From: Corallococcus sp. AS-1-6
GTDB taxonomy: Bacteria > Myxococcota > Myxococcia > Myxococcales > Myxococcaceae
NCBI RefSeq assembly: GCF_020037015.1
Contig: NZ_JAIQDE010000012.1
Location: 222,762 to 286,761, forward strand
Length of the DNA: 64,000 nucleotides
Reading direction: 5' to 3'
Numbering within the stretch: the stretch's first letter is position 1; each line of letters begins with the position of its first letter. The notes beneath the pieces were generated by a model. The model saw only the letters and a program-made list of their open reading frames with translations. It made no database searches and was not told where the DNA came from. This document shows, one piece after another, positions 58,079 to 64,000 of this stretch. The position numbers and the translations under genes are program-made.

Positions 58079-58418
58079 GGTGCCTCGCCTCCCTGGATGC
58101 CGCGTGGCACGTCTGCGTCCATGCGGGACAGGGATTGTCCTTACAAAGAATCCACGGTTCAACAGGTTCTCGCGGATGCCCGAACAGGCAAGGCCCGGAC
58201 TCCACGGGGACGGGCCTGCGCAGGGTCTCGTGGAACGACGGGCACCTGGCGCCGCTGAGTCATCGGCCTGCCATAGCCACTCCGCACAATGCGACGCGGG
58301 GACGATACGGCGAGCCCAAAACTAAAACGGACTGGAGGCTCCGAAAGCCCCCAGTCCGTCACCAGTTCATGCACATCCAGCTTCGTTTATTGGCAGCTAC
58401 CGACTGCAATCGACGCTG
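58079..58418. other. 340-bp intergenic region
   Basis: No gene is seen. The left half should hold the promoter of the minus-strand Cys-rich lipoprotein; no clear consensus is visible. The right half contains the terminator of the DUF2188 gene (58317-58359). Confidence 0.5.
58317..58359 (-). terminator. Intrinsic terminator of the DUF2188 gene
   Basis: On the minus strand ACGGACTGG / CCAGTCCGT (58351-58359 and 58327-58335) form a 9-bp perfect stem with an extra GGC/GCC inside, followed by TTTAGTTTTGG. It is 60 nt after the stop at 58419. Confidence 0.85.
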
Positions 58419-58658
58419 CTACCCCTTGGACGAAGCAGGGTCGTTGCCGTAGCTGTTCTTCTCTCCAATGGTGCCATCACGCTTGTGGATGGTGTGCTCG
58501 ACGCCCTGCTCTTTCGCCTGAGACCTTCCAGCATCCTCGGCCCGATCCTTGAGCCGGTGCGTGCTGAGGATCTTGCCGTCTTGCTGATTCACCCATCCGC
58601 TGCCGTTCGGGTTGGGAGTCGTGTGCACGCCGCCACCGCGGTTCGTGTTCTTCGCCAC
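58419..58658 (-). CDS. DUF2188 family protein
   Basis: 79 aa from GTG, reads MAKNTNRGGGVHTTPNPNGS, then GWVNQQDGKILSTHRLKDRA and 'EHTIHKRDGTIGEKNSYGND'. The W....G...S.H..K..A......A...G.E..IH..DG.I.E.NSYGNDP pattern defines DUF2188. Length typical. Cytosolic, function unknown; often near stress genes. Followed by a good terminator. Confidence 0.88.
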   Translation of the reverse strand: MAKNTNRGGGVHTTPNPNGSGWVNQQDGKILSTHRLKDRAEDAGRSQAKEQGVEHTIHKRDGTIGEKNSYGNDPASSKG

Positions 58659-58660
58659 CT

Positions 58661-58852
58661 GCGTACCTCGGCCCGGAGCACTACGCCCACGCGCGGACGC
58701 GGATCGACGTGGAGGACTTCATCGACTGCCAGGTCGCGCGGCTCTCCCTGGGCAACGACTGGCGGCTGCGCGTGACGAACCCCCTCCCGGACGCGCCCGC
58801 CGGGAAGGACGGCCGCTGGCGGTGGCTCGTCTACGCCCTCCACGCTACCCGG
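58661..58852 (+). pseudogene. CotH-kinase family remnant
   Basis: The frame reads AYLGPEHYAHARTRIDVEDF, IDCQVARLSLGNDWRLRVTN and [16 protein letters not shown]. The pattern (D-V-E-D-F-I-D.., G-N-D-W.., G-R-W-R-W-L-.Y.) matches the middle of CotH protein kinase-like proteins (..VDNFIDY..GN.DWP.N.....G.W.W...D.D), but the N- and C-terminal parts are absent and the frame has no proper start. Left over after deletion; it ends inside the 3' end of the ABC ATPase gene. Confidence 0.5.
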
Positions 58853-59564
58853 GCGTCGGTGCCGGCGGAGACGGCACGTGGGGGAGGTCGCTCGCGATGC
58901 GGCCATCCACCACGGAGATGATGCGGTCACAGCGCCCCGCCAGCCGCGCGTCGTGCGTGACGATCAGGAAGGTGGTGCCGTGCTCGACGTTGAAGCGGCG
59001 CAGGAGCGCGAAGACCTCGTCCGCCGTCCGCGTGTCCAGGTTCCCGGTGGGCTCGTCCGCGAGCACCAGCCGGGGCCTGGGGGCGAGCGCCCGGGCGATG
59101 GCCACGCGCTGCTGCTGGCCTCCGGAGAGGGCGTTGGTCAGGTGGTGGGCGCGCGAGGCCATCCCCACCTCCTCCAGCAGCCCCAGGGCCCGCTCGCGCA
59201 TCCACGGCTCCTGCCGGCCACGCTGGGCCATGAGCGGCATCATCACGTTCTCCACCGCGGTGAAGGCAGGCAGCAGGTGGTGGAACTGGAAGACGAAGCC
59301 CAGGGTGCGGCCGCGCGCGACGGAGCGCCGGGTGTCATCCAGTTGGGACGTGTCCTCGCCCGCCAGCACGATGCGGCCCCCGGTGGGGCGGTCCAGCAGG
59401 CCGATGAGGTTGAGCAGCGTGCTCTTGCCGGAGCCGGACGGCCCGATGAGGGCCGCGAACTCGCCGGTGTCCACGCGCAGGTGGATGCCATGCAGCACCG
59501 GGGTGATGACCGTCTCACCGTAGGACTTGGTGACGCCCTCCAGCTCCAGCACCGGCTCAGCCAT
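58845..59564 (-). CDS. ABC transporter ATPase (MacB/LolD-type)
   Basis: 239 aa. Walker [10 protein letters not shown], signature [15 protein letters not shown], Walker B '[16 protein letters not shown]', H-loop VTHD. The LDRPTGG..G and '[20 protein letters not shown]' segments mark the LolD/MacB branch. Works with the FtsX-type permease just upstream (8-nt overlap) and the adaptor, forming a tripartite mechanotransmitting exporter. Last gene of a three-gene operon. Confidence 0.93.
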   Translation of the reverse strand: MAEPVLELEGVTKSYGETVITPVLHGIHLRVDTGEFAALIGPSGSGKSTLLNLIGLLDRPTGGRIVLAGEDTSQLDDTRRSVARGRTLGFVFQFHHLLPAFTAVENVMMPLMAQRGRQEPWMRERALGLLEEVGMASRAHHLTNALSGGQQQRVAIARALAPRPRLVLADEPTGNLDTRTADEVFALLRRFNVEHGTTFLIVTHDARLAGRCDRIISVVDGRIASDLPHVPSPPAPTPG

Positions 59565-60771
59565 TGCGGATCACCGTGGCGGGGTCCAGCCGCGCGGCGC
59601 GACGGGCCGGCGCGACGGCCGCCAGCAGCCCCGTGGCGAGCGCCACCGTCCCCGCCGACAGCAGCAGCGTGGGGGTGACGGCCACGGGGAAGCGCGGCGA
59701 GCCATCCGGGTTGAGCGCCAGCGTGGCGAAGAACATCGCGAGGCCCGTGCCCAGCGCGCCGCCGAAGACGGCGCCCACCGCGCCCACCAGGACCCCCTGG
59801 ATGAGGAAGATGCGGGTGATGCGGCCGGTGGGCGTCCCCATCGCCTTGAGGATGCCGATCTCACGCGACTTCTGCACCACGCTGACCACGAGCACGCTGG
59901 CGATGCCCAGCGCCACGGCGACGAGGACGAAGAGCTGGATCATGTAGCTGCTCGAGCTCTGGCTGCGCAGCGCCACCAGCAACTGCCGGTTGAGCTCCAT
60001 CCAGCTCTCCGCCTTCTGCCCGGTGGCCAGCGCCGCGTCGCGCGCGATGCGTTCGGCCTGGAAGACGTCCGTCACCCGCGTCTCCAGCGCCGTCACCCCG
60101 CCGGGCAGGCCCAGCAGCGTCTGCGCGCTCTTGAGGGGCAGCAGCACCCAGCGCGCGTTGACCTCGTTGCTCCCCAGGTCGAACACCCCGACGATGGCGA
60201 AGCGCTGCCCTTGCGTGGTGGCGGTGCCCACACGGAGCGTGTCGCCCACGGTGACGCCCAGTTGCCGCGCCAGCTCCGTGCCGATGAGCACCTCGCCGCC
60301 TCCCAGCCGGCACCCGCCCAGCACCACGCGGGGGCACACGTCGATGATCCGGTTGCTGCTCTCCAGGTCGATGCCCCGGAGGACGACGCCCCGGTTGGCG
60401 CCGCCGTTGAGCGCGAAGCCGGAGCCGGACGCCACCGGGGCCACGGCCTCCACGCCCTCCATCGCCTCCAGGGTCCCGCGCACGCCCGGCCAGTTCTCCA
60501 GCGCGATGAGCCGCTGCGGCGGACGCTGCACCCGGGCGGCGACCGCCACGTCCGCGGGCGCGAGCGTGACGGGCACCTCATCCGGACGCCGCACGATGAC
60601 GTGGGGCTGGCTGCCGAGCGTCTGCTTCACCAGCGTCGCCTGCAGGCCGGTGATCAACGCGGAGAGGAAGACGAGCACCGCCACGCCCACCGCCACGCCC
60701 GCGAGGATGAGCACCGTCTGGAAGCGCCCCTCGCGCAGGAAGCGCACCGCGACCATCCACTCGAAGGGCAT
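59557..60771 (-). CDS. FtsX-like ABC permease (MacB/LolC/E type)
   Basis: 404 aa, four TM segments: one after the N-terminus ('[20 protein letters not shown]'), a large periplasmic domain (~45-270, MacB-PCD-like), then three C-terminal TMs including '[20 protein letters not shown]', the EIG..KA.G motif of FtsX permeases. Uses ATP hydrolysis to move the periplasmic domain rather than translocating substrate through the membrane. Encoded between adaptor and ATPase. Confidence 0.92.
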   Translation of the reverse strand: MPFEWMVAVRFLREGRFQTVLILAGVAVGVAVLVFLSALITGLQATLVKQTLGSQPHVIVRRPDEVPVTLAPADVAVAARVQRPPQRLIALENWPGVRGTLEAMEGVEAVAPVASGSGFALNGGANRGVVLRGIDLESSNRIIDVCPRVVLGGCRLGGGEVLIGTELARQLGVTVGDTLRVGTATTQGQRFAIVGVFDLGSNEVNARWVLLPLKSAQTLLGLPGGVTALETRVTDVFQAERIARDAALATGQKAESWMELNRQLLVALRSQSSSSYMIQLFVLVAVALGIASVLVVSVVQKSREIGILKAMGTPTGRITRIFLIQGVLVGAVGAVFGGALGTGLAMFFATLALNPDGSPRFPVAVTPTLLLSAGTVALATGLLAAVAPARRAARLDPATVIRNG

Positions 60772-60784
60772 GTGCCGGCTCCGC

Positions 60785-61993
60785 TCAGGGATGCGGGCGG
60801 ACGCGCGCGCCCTCGCGCACGGCCTGCTCGGAAGGAAGGATGACCTGCTCGCCGCGCTCCAGGCCGCGGGCCACCTCCACGGCCCCCTCCCCTCGCAGGC
60901 CCAGCACCACCGGGACGCGCGTGGCCCGGCCGTCCCGCACGGCCAGGACCCAGGGCGCGGCCCCCTGCGCGTCGCGCACCGCCCCGGTGGGCAGCACGAG
61001 CGCCGGGTCGCGGCGGCCCGTCTCCACGGAGATGGACACCGTCATGTCCGGGCGCAGGGACGGCGGCGGAGCGGGCACGTCGAAGCGCACCGTCACCGTG
61101 CCGCGCTCGGCGTCCACCTCGGGGGCGAGGTAGCGCAGCGTCGCGTCGAAGACCTCACCGGGGAAGGCGTCGGTGCTGACGCGCGCCGGCTGGCCGGGCT
61201 TGAGCTGCGCGAGGCTGCGCTCGTCGGGCGCGGCCTCCAGCTCCTTGCGCAGGTCCCTGGCGAGCAGCACGAGCGCGGTCCCCGGCTGCACCGAGTCACC
61301 GGGCTCCACGAGCCGCCGCAGCACCGTGCCGGCCGCGGGTGCGCGGATGCGGGCATGGTCCAGGCGCGTCTGGGCGGCGAGCAGCGCGGCCTCGGCCTGC
61401 ATCACGGTGGCCTGCGCGAGCGCGCGCTCCGTCCCGCCGGGGCTCGCGCTGAGCGCCTGGAGATCCGCGGATTCGGAGCGGGCCCGGGCCTGCTCCAAGG
61501 CACTGCGCGCGTCGTCGACTTGGGCCTGCGAGGCCGCGCCCCCCGCGCTGAGCTGCTGGAAGCGCTCGTATTGGAGACGGGTGCGCTCCAGCTCCGCGCG
61601 AGCCTGGACCTGCGCGGCACCGGCCACCCGCGCGCCCACCGTGCGCAGTTGCGCGAGCCGGGCCTGCGCCTCCGCCAGCACGCCACGCGCCCGCAGCGCT
61701 TCGGCCCGCAGCTCGGCGTCCTCCAGGGCCACGAGGAGCTGCCCGGGCTCCACGGCCTCGCCCTCCTCCACCGGCAGTTGGACCACGGTCCCCGGCACGA
61801 GCGCGGCCAGCGTCGCCGTCCCGGGCGAGCGCACCCGACCGCTCATCACCACCAGTTGCACCAGCGGGCGCGACTCCACCGTCGCCACCGCGACGCCGGT
61901 GCCCAGCACGTGACGGACGAGGCCTCCTCCCACGAGGAGCGCCACGAGGGCTCCCGCGACGAGGATGCGATGCTGCTTCGACCGGCGCGGCAT
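60785..61993 (-). CDS. HlyD/MacA-like periplasmic adaptor
   Basis: 402 aa. N-terminal TM 'RILVAGALVALLVGGGLVRH', barrel-sandwich half 'TLAALVPGTVVQLPVEEGEA', a long Ala/Arg/Glu coiled-coil hairpin (~100-190), second half 'ARIRAPAAGTVLRRLVEPGD', then beta-barrel 'GQPARVSTDAFPGEVFDATL' and 'VLPTGAVRDAQGAAPWVLAV'. First gene of the operon with the permease and ATPase. Links the ABC exporter to an outer-membrane channel encoded elsewhere. Substrate unknown; possibly a lipopeptide or macrolide. Confidence 0.92.
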   Translation of the reverse strand: MPRRSKQHRILVAGALVALLVGGGLVRHVLGTGVAVATVESRPLVQLVVMSGRVRSPGTATLAALVPGTVVQLPVEEGEAVEPGQLLVALEDAELRAEALRARGVLAEAQARLAQLRTVGARVAGAAQVQARAELERTRLQYERFQQLSAGGAASQAQVDDARSALEQARARSESADLQALSASPGGTERALAQATVMQAEAALLAAQTRLDHARIRAPAAGTVLRRLVEPGDSVQPGTALVLLARDLRKELEAAPDERSLAQLKPGQPARVSTDAFPGEVFDATLRYLAPEVDAERGTVTVRFDVPAPPPSLRPDMTVSISVETGRRDPALVLPTGAVRDAQGAAPWVLAVRDGRATRVPVVLGLRGEGAVEVARGLERGEQVILPSEQAVREGARVRPHP

Positions 61994-62170
61994 CGGCTTC
62001 GGCAGCCTCCAGGGCCCGGGCCTCCCGGGAGGGGAGGACGCGCGGACCCCAGTCTACGCTGTGTCGGAGGCCGCGTCCTTCCTCCTCTGCCATCCCATTC
62101 CAGGACACCTTCCGCGCCCTCCCGCTGGACTCCCTGCCGGAGTGGTGGAGGAAGTGACAGGGAGGGCACG

Positions 62171-62710
62171 TTGGGTGCGCGCGCGGTGGCGAGCCGGGCC
62201 GTCCAGGCCGTGCGCGAGGCAGTCGGCGAGGACAAGCCCTTCAACGAGTTGGGGGCACTGCTGGACGAGTTCACGGACGTGCAGGTGGCTGACTCCACGT
62301 GCCAACTACTGCGGCGACTGGCGGCCGACTGGGCCCCGTCCACCAGCGAGGCACGGCCGGCCGCCTTCAAGTGGCACGCACTGGTGTCGCTGCGCGACGA
62401 GTTGCCGGTGGCCGATAAGGCCCTGGGCTACCTGGGGAGCCTCTGGCCGGGGCTGACGCGCTTCCTTGACGACGCTCTCGTCCCCCTGGACAACAACGCC
62501 ACCGAGAGGGCCCTGCGCGGGCCGGTGGTGGGCCGCAAGAACCACTACGGCAGCCGCAGCCGCCGCGGCACCGAGGTGGCCGCCATCCTCTACAGCCTGC
62601 TGGAGTCGGCGAAGCGGTGCGGCGTCGAGCCCAAGGCCTACCTGCGCGCGGCCGTGCTGGCGGCGCTCCACGGCGAGCCGCCACTGCTCCCGCACGCGGC
62701 CGCCAGTTGA
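62171..62710 (+). pseudogene. IS66-family transposase remnant (C-terminal part)
   Basis: About 180 codons up to a TGA at 62708-62710 show the C-terminal end of an IS66 transposase: 'FNELGALLDEFTDVQVADST', 'FLDDALVPLDNNATERALRG' (with the NN.TER...R core that includes the catalytic Glu), 'PVVGRKNHYGSRSRRGTEVA' and 'LESAKRCGVEPKAYLRAAVL'. The first two-thirds of the protein (DDE Asp residues) are missing, so it is inactive. No terminal inverted repeats were found. Marks past transposition at this spot. Confidence 0.8.
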
Positions 62711-62720
62711 AAGGGACACC

Positions 62721-63026
62721 ATGGCCGCGAAGATTTCCGAAACCCTCCTGGAGTACGTCGCGCCACTGCTCGCCCATCTGCCGCCGGGCGCGTCGCTTCA
62801 GCAGCAGCAGAGCTTCCTCCGGGGGGTCATCACCGCCTGGAATGCGCTGGTGGTGGTGCAGTGGGGAGAGCCGGACCTGCTGCCTGACGTCTACCGCCGG
62901 CTGGAGGCCATGCCCCAACCCGGCCGGGCCACGATGCGCGCGATGGTGGACGCGCTCGTGGAGCGCAAGCGACGGCACTTCGCGGACGACCTGCGCGCCG
63001 TGGGACGCTGGGAGAGCTGCGCGTGA
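62721..63026 (+). CDS. Hypothetical protein next to IS66 remnant
   Basis: 101 aa, MAAKISETLLEYVAPLLAHL, then PPGASLQQQQSFLRGVITAW and 'RATMRAMVDALVERKRRHFA'. All-helical, soluble. AAAGGGA lies 5-11 nt before the ATG, which itself is 11 nt after the transposase stop. It might be a passenger of the former IS66 element or a host gene used as insertion target. Family not recognised. Confidence 0.55.
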   Translation: MAAKISETLLEYVAPLLAHLPPGASLQQQQSFLRGVITAWNALVVVQWGEPDLLPDVYRRLEAMPQPGRATMRAMVDALVERKRRHFADDLRAVGRWESCA

Positions 63027-63173
63027 AGGCGGACGGCGAAGTCTCCCTCTGGGCTGAGGCTCGCGGCCCGTCGCGCTGAGACGACTCACCCAGCAATCAT
63101 TCGCAGAACCTCTGCGTCAACCTCGCTCTCGACGGGCTCGGGCGAGGACTTACGCTTCTCGACCGCTGCGGAT

Positions 63174-63455
63174 ATGGAAGCGCTGCTGCTGGCCCTGCTC
63201 GCGAGTCGGGGGGCCTACAGCGGCGCGGACGCCGTGAAGGAAGTCCAGCAGGCGCTGCTTGACGGCGGCGAGGCGCTGGAGGAGTTGGACCTGCTGGAGG
63301 AGGACGAGGGTGGCATTTCCCCTGCGTTCCCGCCTCTTGGCCCGGACGACATCCGGACAGCGCCGCGGCCATTGTCCTCCGTGGACGAGACACCTACGGA
63401 GCCGGGGTTGGGCGCCTTGCGCCTCGCGAAGGACGATCCTCCAGAAGGACCGTGA
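63174..63455 (+). CDS. Doubtful small ORF
   Basis: 93 aa, MEALLLALLASRGAYSGADA, then VKEVQQALLDGGEALEELDL, with an acidic, Pro-rich C-terminus. Composition is protein-like (helical first half), but no ribosome binding site or family is evident. The first ~25 residues recall the C-terminal 'ALL..LLA.RG' of Rpn/transposase-type proteins, so it could be a remnant of a mobile gene. Confidence 0.3.
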   Translation: MEALLLALLASRGAYSGADAVKEVQQALLDGGEALEELDLLEEDEGGISPAFPPLGPDDIRTAPRPLSSVDETPTEPGLGALRLAKDDPPEGP

Positions 63456-63653
63456 GCGCACCGGGGCGCAGCCCTGTCCCTCCCGCCCCTGCCCCCTTCA
63501 TGCAGACGTTTGTCGCGTCTGCGTGCGTCACCGACTTCCAACACAGTTCGATGCTGGGTCGGACGAAACACCGTCTTCGATATTTTCGTCACGGATTACT
63601 CATGGGGCCACTGCGACTCGCGAGGGCCTGGAGTCAGCCAATCTGCGCTTGTG

Positions 63654-63682
63654 TTGACTTTAATTAAATTCATGACTAATCC
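63654..63682 (+). promoter_or_regulatory. Candidate sigma70-type promoter
   Basis: TTGACT (63654-63659), a 17-bp AT-rich spacer (TTAATTAAATTC..), and TAATCC (63677-63682) lie 52 nt before the start of the last gene, inside a gap (63,456-63,733) that is clearly AT-richer than the rest of the window. The -35 is near consensus; the -10 is weak. Confidence 0.45.
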
Positions 63683-63733
63683 GCGCCACCCTTTTGTCCT
63701 CCCAGGCGCCGGCCGGGATTAAGGTGGAGCGGA

Positions 63734-64000
63734 ATGGCTATTTTAAAGTTGGTTGGCATTTCTGTGTTTCTGTTTTTGTTCTCGGGGCCCTTGCTTCCGG
63801 CTCTCGCCGCTGAGAGGCTTGTTATTACGAACACCGAGATTGATTACGGCCCTGGCAAGTTGCTGATTTATGCTCAGAACATCGGCCGTGGCCTACCTGT
63901 GGTCGAACTTGCAGGGGTGCCCCCATCCGCTTCCGGTTTAGCCGCCGCTCCCGAGAGAAGCCTCACGCTTCCGTCGTTCGCGCTCTCGGCGCTGCTGGCG
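63734..64000 (+). CDS. Secreted IPT/TIG-like protein, N-terminal part
   Basis: 89 codons are visible; the gene runs off the window. MAILKLVGISVFLFLFSGPL, then LPALAAERLV: a Sec signal peptide cut after ALA. The mature start 'RLVITNTEIDYGPGKLLIYA', then 'QNIGRGLPVVELAGVP', is the opening strand of an IPT/TIG immunoglobulin-like domain, common at the N-terminus of secreted collagen-like or tail-fibre-like proteins. GGTGGAGCGG precedes the ATG. Codon bias is weaker than elsewhere. Confidence 0.65.
   Translation, partial: MAILKLVGISVFLFLFSGPLLPALAAERLVITNTEIDYGPGKLLIYAQNIGRGLPVVELAGVPPSASGLAAAPERSLTLPSFALSALLA

Noticed and set aside
59990..62710. 906-aa plus-strand ORF
   Set aside because: Antisense to the ABC operon for most of its length; only the last ~180 codons (IS66 remnant) are protein-like.

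Overview
The window is very GC-rich (roughly 70% by eye) with long back-to-back genes, many 4-nt ATGA/GTGA gene overlaps, and an unusually large share of secreted lipoproteins: beta-propellers, Cys-rich repeats, 'putative metal-binding' DCND..D.N repeats, HEIGH-type M57 metalloproteases and serine-hydrolase lipoproteins. This gene content and codon use point to a myxobacterium of the Cystobacterineae (Myxococcus/Corallococcus-like). This is inferred from content; no 16S is present.

Layout. 1-8.8 kb: envelope and secreted genes (end of an FG-GAP protein, a TonB-like protein, a lipoprotein, DUF2277, a secreted GH43-like glycosidase, a LysR regulator divergent from a small secreted cupin, a secreted intradiol dioxygenase, DUF3224, an anchored hypothetical). 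8.9-12.7 kb: beta-lactamase fold hydrolase, GST-like protein, then a 5'-truncated polymorphic toxin with nuclease-like C-terminus coupled to its putative immunity gene. 12.7-19.2 kb: MerR/methyltransferase divergent pair with a MerR-type promoter, delta-60 repeat protein, aldehyde dehydrogenase, 3-hydroxyacyl-CoA dehydrogenase coupled to a JAMM-like protein. 19.3-23.6 kb: RND efflux pump. 24-25.7 kb: three small membrane-protein genes (phage-holin-like/DUF3618-like).

25.8-40.5 kb is the most interesting part: two paralogous M57 lipoprotein proteases flank a roughly 12-kb cluster that looks like an undescribed biosynthetic locus. An operon of an ABC-2 exporter, an alpha-oxoamine synthase, a nucleotidyltransferase, a sucrose-phosphorylase-like GH13 protein and an NDP-kinase-like protein is followed by a triad matching the O-methyl phosphoramidate pathway of Campylobacter jejuni: L-glutamine kinase (Cj1418-like), gamma-glutamyl-CDP-amidate hydrolase (Cj1417-like) and CTP:phosphoglutamine cytidylyltransferase (Cj1416-like). 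Together these would make cytidine diphosphoramidate from glutamine, ATP and CTP. A HIT-like protein (a family known for phosphoramidate chemistry) and a possible 2H phosphoesterase lie on the opposite strand. I infer a phosphoramidate-containing secondary metabolite.

40.6-58.6 kb: hypothetical secreted proteins with a possible frameshift, a sterol-desaturase-family hydroxylase divergent from a Crp/Fnr regulator with an Fnr-like box between them, coupled TPR/metal-binding-motif genes, tRNA-Asp(GTC) with terminator, propeller and Cys-rich lipoproteins, a second beta-lactamase-fold protein with TPRs, a BASS transporter, a monofunctional transglycosylase, an O-antigen-ligase-family protein and DUF2188. 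58.6-64 kb: a CotH remnant, a MacAB/Lol-type efflux operon, an IS66 transposase remnant with an adjacent small gene, an AT-richer gap, and the start of a secreted protein cut by the window edge.
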